From assembly GCA_900199655.1 (NCBI GenBank), contig FZRE01000003.1, positions 62,001 to 126,000 on the forward strand: DNA of 64,000 nt, in the 5' to 3' direction. This stretch comes from Prevotellaceae bacterium KH2P17. GTDB lineage: Bacteria > Bacteroidota > Bacteroidia > Bacteroidales > Bacteroidaceae. Position 1 is the first letter of the stretch. Every line of letters begins with the position of its first letter. Of this stretch, positions 35,097 through 42,372 are shown one piece after another. The notes beneath the pieces are model-generated. The model saw only the letters and a list, made by a program, of their open reading frames with translations. It was not told the origin of the DNA and searched no databases. The position numbers were made by a program, and so were the translations under genes.

Positions 35097-35999
35097 ATGA
35101 AATTTTTCACTAAAGAGGTAAAGATTGCCCTGGTAGCCATTGCAGGCATAGTTATCGTGTACTTCGGCATGAACTTCCTGAAGGGCATGACGCTCTTTTC
35201 CGACAACAATACCTATTATATAAAATTCAAGGACGTGAGCGGCCTCACTGCCTCCAATCCCATCTTTGCCGACGGCTATCAGGTTGGCATCGTGAAAAAC
35301 ATAGACTACGACTTCCGGGGAAAGCGCGACATAGTGGTTGAGTTCGAAGTAGACAACAGCCTCCGGATACCCAGGGGCAGCTCTGCAGAGATAGAGAGCG
35401 ACTTCATGGGGAACGTGAAGATGAACCTGCTGCTGGCCAACAACCCGCGCGAACGCGTGGAACCGGGCGACACCATCGTAGGAGAACTGAGCACCGGACT
35501 CATGGGCGGGGTGCAGAAACTGCTGCCCAGCCTGGACAAAGTGCTCCTAAAACTCGACTCCATCCTAACCAGCGTGAACGGTCTGATGGCCGATCCGGCG
35601 CTTCAGCAGTCGCTGCACAACATCCGGACCGCTACCAACAACCTCACCGCTTCTACCAACCAGCTCAATACTCTTATGGGCGACCTGAACCGCAACGTGC
35701 CCGGCATGCTCACTAAGGCCAACGGCGTGCTCGACAACACCAACAAGCTGACCGGCAACCTGGCAGCAGTAGACGTGGCAGGAACCATGCAACAGGTGGA
35801 CGAAACCATCGCCGGGCTCAAGAACTTCAGCAACCAGCTGAACAGCCGCGAAGGTTCGCTCGGGTTGCTGATGAACGACGCCTCGCTCTACAACAACCTC
35901 AATGCCACCATGAAGAGTGCCGACTCCCTCTTGGTTAACGTGCGCCAGCACCCCAAGCGCTACGTCCACTTCTCTCTCTTCGGCAAGAAAGACAAGTAA
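35097..35999 (+). CDS. MlaD/MCE-family protein
   Basis: This 300-residue protein has one N-terminal membrane segment (VALVAIAGIVIVYFGMNFLKG, about 11-31) and then an MCE domain: YYIKFKDVSGLTASNPIFADGYQVG and IPRGSSAEIESDFMGN. The rest is a predicted helical or coiled region (TATNNLTASTNQLNTLMGDL, LNVAGTMQQVDE-like). MCE proteins bind phospholipid between inner and outer membrane as part of ABC lipid transporters. The permease and ATPase are not in this window. The gene is 18 bp after the amidase and probably cotranscribed, a pairing seen in other Bacteroidales. Confidence 0.9.
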   Translation: MKFFTKEVKIALVAIAGIVIVYFGMNFLKGMTLFSDNNTYYIKFKDVSGLTASNPIFADGYQVGIVKNIDYDFRGKRDIVVEFEVDNSLRIPRGSSAEIESDFMGNVKMNLLLANNPRERVEPGDTIVGELSTGLMGGVQKLLPSLDKVLLKLDSILTSVNGLMADPALQQSLHNIRTATNNLTASTNQLNTLMGDLNRNVPGMLTKANGVLDNTNKLTGNLAAVDVAGTMQQVDETIAGLKNFSNQLNSREGSLGLLMNDASLYNNLNATMKSADSLLVNVRQHPKRYVHFSLFGKKDK

Positions 36000-36192
36000 T
36001 CCCGGCTTTTTCTTTTCCCCGCCGGCTGTCTCCGGCCCGGGCGGCGGCCGCCCTTGGCTTCCTTGCCGGGGCAGGGGAGAGGGGCCGATGGTGTGTTTCG
36101 GCAGCTTTCGGAACCTCTCTGGCAATGGTGCGGTAGGTGCCTGATTTTGGTGCTCCGGATGTCCGGTGTTCCTGCATGCCCTCTTCAACGGG

Positions 36193-36258
36193 CTTGAAGC
36201 ATGCCTTCAACGGCCTTGAAGGTATCCTTCGGCGGGCTTGAATGATACCTCTTTCGCA
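36193..36258. repeat. 22-bp palindromic array, locus 6 (3 units)
   Basis: Units start at 36193 (CTTGAAGCATGCCTTCAACG), 36215 and 36237. The gap 36000-36757 otherwise shows G+C-rich then A+T-rich non-coding DNA without a recognisable gene. Confidence 0.8.
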
Positions 36259-36660
36259 GCGCCCGTGCAGCAGGGCTTTTGCTGAGGCTGTCGGAACGGC
36301 ATGCGGAAGGCGCTGAGTTGCCGTCCCGACTGCGGCCGGTCGCCTCGTGAGAGTTCAACATCAGTAAGCCCATGTTTTACCTCCGGCGTTGCCATTCGGC
36401 GTAAATTAAATTTTGTCTAAATAACAGCAGCCTATGTTTCACGCCCCACCGGCTTTTGCGTAAACCGCTCGTTGTTTGCCGTTACGGTCGTTTCAGGCTG
36501 ATGTTTCACCGCAAACCGGTGCGCTTTAGCCAAAAACGCGTAACCCGTTAGCATCCAACAGCTTGTAAATTTGGAAACGGACAAATTCCAATCTCGCCCC
36601 CTCAAATCTCTAAACGACCAAGAATAAACGATTTACAGTTCATCATCAAAAAAATACTAA

Positions 36661-36692
36661 TTGGCTTTATTTGCGGGTTACGATTATTTTTG
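36661..36692 (+). promoter_or_regulatory. Promoter for dnaA
   Basis: TTG (36661-36663), 21 bp, TATTTTTG (36685-36692). I see no cluster of TTATCCACA-type boxes in 36260-36757, so an origin next to dnaA is not supported. Confidence 0.5.
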
Positions 36693-36757
36693 CGAAATTT
36701 GCAGCTACATATCAAACACGATATTGTCGCAAGACATATTAATTGTTAGTTTTATAG

Positions 36758-38167
36758 ATGAAAGTAAGTCCTAATAGCTGTTGGGACAACACGCTTGCGC
36801 TCATCCGCGAGAACGTGACCGGCCAGCAGTTTGAAACGTGGTTCAAGCCCATCGTCTTCGAGTCGTTCGACGAGTCGAAGCAAACGATTGTGTTGCAGGT
36901 AGCCAGTACTTTCGTGTATGAATACTTGGAAGCAAACTATGTAGACTTGCTCAGCAAGGTGCTGCGCAGAACCTTCGGCCCCGGCATCCGGCTGGCCTAC
37001 AGGGTGCTGACGGATAAAGAACACAACATCTCTCAGGAAATAGAAGCCGACCCCACGGATGCTGCAGAGGCCCGGCAGCGCCGTACACGCGCCAACGAGG
37101 CGCCCGGCGTGCTCGATGCTGCACAGCCCCAGCAAATCGACTCGCAGCTTAATCCGCATCTCACCTTCGGCAATTACATCGAAGGCGACAGCAACAAGCT
37201 GCCCCGCAGCGTTGGACTCTCCATCGCCGAGCACCCCCGCAGCACCCAGTTTAACCCCATGTTCATCTACGGACCGTCGGGTTGCGGCAAGACGCACCTC
37301 ATCAACGCCATCGGTCTTCGTACCAAGGAGCTCTATCCGGAGAAGCGGGTTCTCTACATCAGTGCACGCCTGTTCCAGGTTCAGTTCACCAACTCAACGC
37401 TGCGCAACACGCTGAACGACTTCATTCAATTTTACCAAACGATTGACATGTTGATAGTAGATGATGTGCAGGAGTGGATGACCGCCGCCAAAACTCAGGA
37501 TACTTTCTTCCACATCTTCAATCATCTCTTCCGCAACGGAAAGCGCATCATCCTGGCTTCCGACCGTCCGCCGGTCGACCTCAAGGGCATGCACGACCGC
37601 CTGCTCACGCGTTTCTCGTGCGGTCTGATTGCCGAGTTGGAGAAGCCAAACGTACAACTTTGCGTCGATATCCTGAACAACAAGATACACCGAGACGGCC
37701 TCAAGATACCTGCCGACGTAGTTCGGTTCATTGCCGAGACGGCCAACGGCAGCGTGCGCGACCTGCAGGGAGTCATCAACAGCCTGCTGGCTTACAGCGT
37801 GGTGTACAACTGTGACATCGACATGCGGCTGGCCGAGCGGGTTATCAAGCGTGCAGTGAAGATAGACAACAAGCCGCTCACCGTCGACGATATCATCGAG
37901 ACGGTGTGCAGCCACTACAATGTTTCGGCCTCGGCCGTGAACAGCAAGAGCCGCAAGCGCGAACTCGTTACGGCCCGACAGGTGTCCATGTACCTGGCGC
38001 AGAAGTTCACCAAGATGCCCGCCAGCCGCATCGGAAAGCTCGTGGGCAACCGAGACCACTCCACGGTCATCCACAGTTGCACGCAGATAGAACGCCGCCT
38101 GCAGGTAGACCGGCTGTTCTCAGACGAAATACAAAGCATCGAAAACTCATTCAAGTTAAAGCAATAA
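36758..38167 (+). CDS. dnaA: Chromosomal replication initiator DnaA
   Basis: This 469-residue AAA+ protein binds DnaA boxes and opens the origin. Domain I is at the N-terminus (WDNTLALIRENVTGQQFETWFKPI). A linker rich in Ala, Arg and Gln (about 95-130) is domain II. Domain III has Walker A GPSGCGKT (172-179) and Walker B LIVDDVQ. Domain IV carries the DNA-binding signature RELVTARQVSMYLAQKFT and GNRDHSTVIHSC. Length is usual. A terminator follows at 38173, and the convergent neighbour is a TonB receptor, not dnaN or rpmH, so the classical dnaA neighbourhood is absent. Confidence 0.97.
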   Translation: MKVSPNSCWDNTLALIRENVTGQQFETWFKPIVFESFDESKQTIVLQVASTFVYEYLEANYVDLLSKVLRRTFGPGIRLAYRVLTDKEHNISQEIEADPTDAAEARQRRTRANEAPGVLDAAQPQQIDSQLNPHLTFGNYIEGDSNKLPRSVGLSIAEHPRSTQFNPMFIYGPSGCGKTHLINAIGLRTKELYPEKRVLYISARLFQVQFTNSTLRNTLNDFIQFYQTIDMLIVDDVQEWMTAAKTQDTFFHIFNHLFRNGKRIILASDRPPVDLKGMHDRLLTRFSCGLIAELEKPNVQLCVDILNNKIHRDGLKIPADVVRFIAETANGSVRDLQGVINSLLAYSVVYNCDIDMRLAERVIKRAVKIDNKPLTVDDIIETVCSHYNVSASAVNSKSRKRELVTARQVSMYLAQKFTKMPASRIGKLVGNRDHSTVIHSCTQIERRLQVDRLFSDEIQSIENSFKLKQ

Positions 38168-38172
38168 AAAGC

Positions 38173-38207
38173 AAAGACGGACTCAATGGCGAGCCCGTCT
38201 TTTTTTA
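38173..38207 (+). terminator. Intrinsic terminator after dnaA
   Basis: AAAGACGG..CTC / GAG..CCGTCTTT hairpin followed by a T run. It lies between convergent dnaA and the TonB-receptor gene. Confidence 0.75.
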
Positions 38208-38227
38208 TCAGTAGTCTGATACCACTG

Positions 38228-40303
38228 TTACAGCGTTGCTTGGAACTTGACTCCGGCCACGAACCAGATACCTGGCTGGGGAATGGTGCCGAAGTCCGTG
38301 TACCTGTGATTGGTCAGGTTGTTGCACTCGGCGTACACTTCAAAGGCCGGTTTGGCCCACGACAGGCGCACGTCAACCACGCTGTAAGGATGGTAGTTGC
38401 GTACGTTGCCGTCAGCGTTGGTATAGCTTCCCTGCCTGTCTTGGTAGCGGTAGGCCACGTCCATGTTCACGGCATGGAGCAGGTTCAGCCTCAGTTTCCC
38501 CACTACTTTGTTGCGCAGGTACTCCAAAACGTATTTACTCTCAATGCCGTTGGTCTCCTTCTGCTGCTGGTCAATGTAGCTGTAGGCCAGCTGCAGCTGC
38601 CTCAGCGTGCGCTGGCCGGGCAGCAGTTGGTGCAGGTCTAAGGTCAGGTTGCCCTCCAGCCCCCAGGCATCAATGCGTCCGAAGTTGCGCGATTCCCACT
38701 CTGCTTCCGGCCCGAGCGAGGTGTCGCGCACCCAGTCAATCAGGTTCCTGAAGTGGTTCCGGTACATGCTCATGCTACCTCTGACGCCTTCGCCCTGATA
38801 TTTCACGCCGGCCTCGACGGCCGACAGTTCCTCCGGTTTCAAGTGCTTGTCGGCTTTGTGGCCACCAACTGCGTAGTAGAGTTCCGTTACCGAGGGCATG
38901 CGGAGTGATGAATTGAAGGATGCAAAGACGTTCCAGCCGCGTGCGAAGCGCCAAGTAGCGTCCACGCCGGGGTAAACTTTCATGCCCATATCGCTCCACG
39001 AGTTCTTCACTGCCACCAATCCGGCCGACAGGGTGAAGCGTTCGAGCAGCACGTTGTGTTCCACCATCAGGCTCGTATTGGTTCGGTTGAGCCCGTACTC
39101 GTACTTCCGGTCGGTTCCGTGTATGTGCTTCGGATGGTCCAGAGGCTCGCCCAAGTTGCCGCTGATGAGGTCTTCGTTCCTGATTTCGGCACCTATCGCC
39201 GTGCGCCCCAGTGCCCAGTCAAAGTAGCTGTTCAGGTTAATGCCCATCACATCGGTACGGTGATAGTTGAACGGATACTTCTCCGGAGCGCCGCGGAAGA
39301 GCTCAAAACGGTCCTCATTGCGGTTCCAGTACACGGCCGGTTTGATGTGCAGGCGCCCTTGCTTGTTCTCTGCCTGCAGGGCGGTAAAGGTCTTCAACGT
39401 GTGTTCATACTGCTCGTCCCACTTCAGACCGTAGAAAGTGTTGGAGCCGAAGCCTTTGACCGACAGCCCCGCATGCCACTTCACCCTCACCTGCTCGTCC
39501 TCGTAGTTGCCTTGGTAGAAGGCCTTGCCGCCGCGATAGTCGGCATTCAGCGCGCCCGACTTGCTGCGGCTGTAGCCGTCGCTGCGTGTGTAGCCGGCCG
39601 AGAGCTGGTTGTTCCACCTCCCGCTGCGGGCGTTCACCCTTCCGCCTGCGGCCAGGTAGCCGTACGAACCGCCTTCTGCATGCACGTCGGCACTGCTCGC
39701 CTGCGGCGTGCGGGTTACGATGTTGACGGCTCCAAGGAGTGATGACGTGCCGTAAACGCGGCCTGCCGGTCCTTCCAGAACTTCTATCCGTTCTATTTCG
39801 CTGATGTCGACGGGAACGTCGAAGGCATTGTGCCCGGTCTGCGGGTCGCAGATATTGATGCCGTTAAGCATGATTGTGATTTGCTCGTAGTTGCCTCCGC
39901 GGATGCTGACGTCGGTCTGCGCGCCAATGGGCCCTCGCTGTCTGACGTCTACTCCGGCTGCATATTTCAGCAAATCGTTAACACTTTGCACCGGCGCAGC
40001 GGCTATATCGCTGCGGTCCAGTACAGTTACCATCCGCGCCTGCCGGCCTATCGTCAGCGGCGCTCGTGTGGCTGTAACTATCACTTCGTCCAGTCCCACG
40101 GCCTGCTCACGTGCAGTGGCGGCCGTGTCGGCTGCAGGCAGGGGGTTGGTGCTTATGCCCTGCGCCTTGGCATAGGTCAAGGTAGAAACGCTAAGCACGC
40201 CGATAAGAACCTCTTTGCCCAGTGATGAGAACAGCGCGTAGCCTTTGCGCGAGAAATGCCTGAAGCGTAAAGGCTCGTTGATGTTGAATTGAACTGTTTT
40301 CAT
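38228..40303 (-). CDS. TonB-dependent outer-membrane receptor
   Basis: This 691-residue receptor resembles BtuB/vitamin or siderophore types rather than SusC because it lacks the carboxypeptidase-like N-domain. After a signal region come a TonB-box-like LDEVIVTATR, a plug (IRGGNYEQITIMLNGINICDPQTGHN, IERIEVLEGPAGRVYGTSSLLGAVNIVTR) and a barrel ending in YTDFGTIPQPGIWFVAGVKFQATL. The ATG at 40303 is used because the longer frame (to 40366) overlaps the promoter; a CAAAGATA at 40313-40320 is the -7 box. It is divergent from the retron. A cobalamin ligand would fit the plug, but that is a guess. Confidence 0.88.
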   Translation of the reverse strand: MKTVQFNINEPLRFRHFSRKGYALFSSLGKEVLIGVLSVSTLTYAKAQGISTNPLPAADTAATAREQAVGLDEVIVTATRAPLTIGRQARMVTVLDRSDIAAAPVQSVNDLLKYAAGVDVRQRGPIGAQTDVSIRGGNYEQITIMLNGINICDPQTGHNAFDVPVDISEIERIEVLEGPAGRVYGTSSLLGAVNIVTRTPQASSADVHAEGGSYGYLAAGGRVNARSGRWNNQLSAGYTRSDGYSRSKSGALNADYRGGKAFYQGNYEDEQVRVKWHAGLSVKGFGSNTFYGLKWDEQYEHTLKTFTALQAENKQGRLHIKPAVYWNRNEDRFELFRGAPEKYPFNYHRTDVMGINLNSYFDWALGRTAIGAEIRNEDLISGNLGEPLDHPKHIHGTDRKYEYGLNRTNTSLMVEHNVLLERFTLSAGLVAVKNSWSDMGMKVYPGVDATWRFARGWNVFASFNSSLRMPSVTELYYAVGGHKADKHLKPEELSAVEAGVKYQGEGVRGSMSMYRNHFRNLIDWVRDTSLGPEAEWESRNFGRIDAWGLEGNLTLDLHQLLPGQRTLRQLQLAYSYIDQQQKETNGIESKYVLEYLRNKVVGKLRLNLLHAVNMDVAYRYQDRQGSYTNADGNVRNYHPYSVVDVRLSWAKPAFEVYAECNNLTNHRYTDFGTIPQPGIWFVAGVKFQATL

Positions 40304-40370
40304 AAGACGCTGCAAAGATAGCAATAAATCTGTTTTTTCGACCCGTAAAGGCAAATAAAAGGCCAAAACT

Positions 40371-40402
40371 TTTGCCTGTTCGGACAGAAATGTCTATCTT
40401 TG
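40371..40402 (+). promoter_or_regulatory. Promoter of the retron RNA
   Basis: TTTG (40371-40374), 20 bp, TATCTTTG (40395-40402): a near-ideal Bacteroidetes promoter. Its expected start, about 7-9 nt downstream, falls at the first base of the a1 repeat (40411). Confidence 0.7.
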
Positions 40403-40410
40403 CCCTTACT

Positions 40411-40531
40411 GATAGGAACGCCCCAAGGAATTAGAAGTAGTTTCCGGTGCATTCGCCGGAGTCTGATACGAAGTATCGTTTTTACCATAATGAAGTTATG
40501 GTAAGAAGTAATTGCAAACGGCGTTCCTATC
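40411..40531 (+). ncRNA. Candidate retron msr-msd RNA
   Basis: A 12-bp perfect inverted repeat, GATAGGAACGCC (40411-40422) and GGCGTTCCTATC (40520-40531), closes a 121-nt segment just upstream of a retron-type reverse transcriptase. Three hairpins lie inside. They are TCCGGT/GCCGGA (40443-40460), GATAC-GAA-GTATC (40465-40477) and TTACCATAA/TTATGGTAA (40482-40504). This matches the usual a1/a2, msr stem-loops and msd layout. TTAG at 40431-40434 could hold the branching G. The msDNA would be short. Structure is from reading only; no covariance test was possible. Confidence 0.7.
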
Positions 40532-40569
40532 TTTCGTTTAACTATCTGTACCGTATGAGAAAAGACATC

Positions 40570-41883
40570 ATGACAAGCAAGACATTCGCCCGCACCGATT
40601 TCGACCGCCAGCTGCGCCAACTCAGCTCGCCGGCAGAGCTTGCCGCGCTGCTCAACGGGGTGTTGCCGGCCTTTTTTTATGCCATCTGCCGCCCCGCCCA
40701 GCTGCGTTTCTTTGCGAATACTGCCAACATTGAGCGGCGCACCCGCACCTTCCGCCTGCGCAAGAAGCACGGAGGCTATCGCGAAATCATTGCGCCCAAG
40801 GGAGCTTTCGCCGACATTTCGCGCGTCCTCAACACCGTTCTGCAAACCTACGATGAGCCAACTCCGTGGGCGTGCGGCTTCGTTCGCGGGCGCTCGGTGG
40901 TAGACAACGCCCGCCCGCATGTGGGCAAACGTTACGTGCTGAGCCTCGACCTGAAGGACTTCTTCCCCTCCATTACCCGCCAGCAGGTAGCCGATTGCCT
41001 CGCTGCCGAACCGTTCGGCTTCTCTCCCGGGGCCGTAGAGCTGGTCTCGGGGCTCTGCACGGCGCGCCTTGACGGGCAGGATGTGCTGGCACAGGGCTTC
41101 GCCACATCGCCCACGCTGTCCAACTTCGTCTGCCGTAAGATGGACGAACAGCTGGCTGAACTGGCCGGGCAGCAGGCCGTAACCTATACGCGTTACGCCG
41201 ACGACCTCACCTTCAGCTCCGATGCCGACGTGCTCCGGCCCACGGGTGACTTCGTGCAGCGGGTTGAGGACATTGTGCGCAGCCACGGTTTCGAGCTCAA
41301 CGGCAGCAAGACCCACCTGCAGCGGCGGGGCCGGAGGCAGGCTGTAACGGGCCTGATGGTAACCGATAAGGTGAACGTAGCACGCCGTTACGTGCGCCAA
41401 GTGCGCTCGCAGCTCTACATCTGGGAGCGTTACGGCTACGCCGAAGCCTGCAACGCGGCCTGGAAACACTACCGCCTGCAGCACGGCAAGACAAAGGGAC
41501 AGGGGCACTTTGTGAACCTGGACGCCGTGCTGCGCGGCAAACTGAACTACCTGAAGATGGTTCGGGGAGCCGAAGATGCGCTCTACCAGCGGCTCCAAAG
41601 CCGCTACGACAGGCTTTGGGCAAAGGACCGGTCGGCCATCGGGCATGCTGTACGAAAGGCCTATGCCGAGAACTATGAGGCAAAGCAAGGGCAGCACGGC
41701 CGGCAGTCGTGGCTAACAGTCGGCAGTAAGCCAACCTCCGCCCCTGCCGAAGACCGTTACCGCGCCGGCAGTATAGACAATCCGCTGCCTGCGGAGGGCA
41801 GCCGGAGCGGCGTTAAGCGTATTCTGAAAATAGCTTTATGGGTAGCAGCACTCGCCGCCGTAGCCTATTTCTTGCTGCATTAG
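40570..41883 (+). CDS. Retron-type reverse transcriptase with C-terminal membrane segment
   Basis: This 437-residue enzyme is expected to copy part of the adjacent RNA into msDNA. Retron hallmarks are NARPH (113-117, the NAxxH motif), LSLDLKDFFPSI (first catalytic Asp), QGFATSPTLSN, RYADDLTFS with YADD at 209-212, and QAVTGL (VTG at 259-261) followed by NVARRYVRQVRSQLYIWERYG, a typical thumb. No maturase or endonuclease domain is present. Residues 375-417 are a basic, disordered-looking linker, and 418-436 (ILKIALWVAALAAVAYFLL) form a predicted transmembrane helix. ATG 40570 follows the a2 repeat by 38 nt; ATG 40555 is possible. The longer frame starts inside the RNA and is rejected. No separate effector gene adjoins it. 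Confidence 0.88.
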   Translation: MTSKTFARTDFDRQLRQLSSPAELAALLNGVLPAFFYAICRPAQLRFFANTANIERRTRTFRLRKKHGGYREIIAPKGAFADISRVLNTVLQTYDEPTPWACGFVRGRSVVDNARPHVGKRYVLSLDLKDFFPSITRQQVADCLAAEPFGFSPGAVELVSGLCTARLDGQDVLAQGFATSPTLSNFVCRKMDEQLAELAGQQAVTYTRYADDLTFSSDADVLRPTGDFVQRVEDIVRSHGFELNGSKTHLQRRGRRQAVTGLMVTDKVNVARRYVRQVRSQLYIWERYGYAEACNAAWKHYRLQHGKTKGQGHFVNLDAVLRGKLNYLKMVRGAEDALYQRLQSRYDRLWAKDRSAIGHAVRKAYAENYEAKQGQHGRQSWLTVGSKPTSAPAEDRYRAGSIDNPLPAEGSRSGVKRILKIALWVAALAAVAYFLLH

Positions 41884-41933
41884 CAGGTTTTTTGGGCAAT
41901 CATGTCCTGAATCATTTCAGCAGTGCTCACGAG

Positions 41934-41975
41934 AAAGTGCATCAAAACTCATTGTTTTGATGCACTTTACTTTGG
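41934..41975 (+). terminator. Hairpin terminator after the reverse transcriptase
   Basis: A 15-bp perfect stem with a 5-nt loop, followed by ACTTTGG. The same hairpin follows MurF-Alr at 25261-25295. Confidence 0.55.
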
Positions 41976-42141
41976 TGGCATACAGCTTTTGCTCCCTATG
42001 TATGTCGTGGCAGGTGGTCAACATTATCGGAGCAGATGGCGCTCTCACAAGCAAAGCCTGGCGGGTAATGACACTCCAAAATCAGCCCGGCAGAGTTGCA
42101 ATTGCAACTCTTTCATTATCAGATACTTTACGAGTGGCTTT

Positions 42142-42229
42142 CTTGGAGGTGCCTTTCAAGCCTCTTGAACGATACCTTCAAGCTCCTTGAACATATCTTT
42201 CAAGCCCCTTGAAAGGCATTTTCAAGCGG
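42142..42229. repeat. 22-bp palindromic array, locus 7 (4 units, inside R2)
   Basis: Units start at 42142, 42164, 42186 and 42208. They correspond one for one with those in R1 (locus 4). Confidence 0.85.
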
Positions 42230-42372
42230 GGCGGGTTGATTATCCAGATGCACGGGAGGTCAAAGCGGAGTCTCCTGCACCTGTTTGCCATGTTCGTTTC
42301 ATGACCCTTTAGGCGACCTGTGACGGAACAAGGTACGACATTCTTTCAGCCCTTTGAGACCCCGAATGGTGG

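Larger units (their letters stand above)
41928..42324 (+). repeat. Duplicated ~397-bp intergenic module, copy R2
   Basis: The second copy of R1 lies 45 bp after the reverse transcriptase stop. Its hairpin (AAAGTGCATCAAAAC at 41934-41948, complement 41954-41968, loop TCATT) differs from R1 by a compensated base pair. It then follows R1 through the array to about 42324. It fills most of the gap 41884-42372. Short frames in it are shared with R1 only because the DNA is conserved. Confidence 0.75.

Noticed and set aside
40447..41883. Longer start for the reverse transcriptase
   Set aside because: It would begin inside the first hairpin of the RNA and adds residues with no similarity to RTs.
40570..41883. 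Group II intron or diversity-generating element
   Set aside because: No maturase or endonuclease domain, no intron domain V, no variable or template repeat pair; NAxxH and VTG point to a retron.
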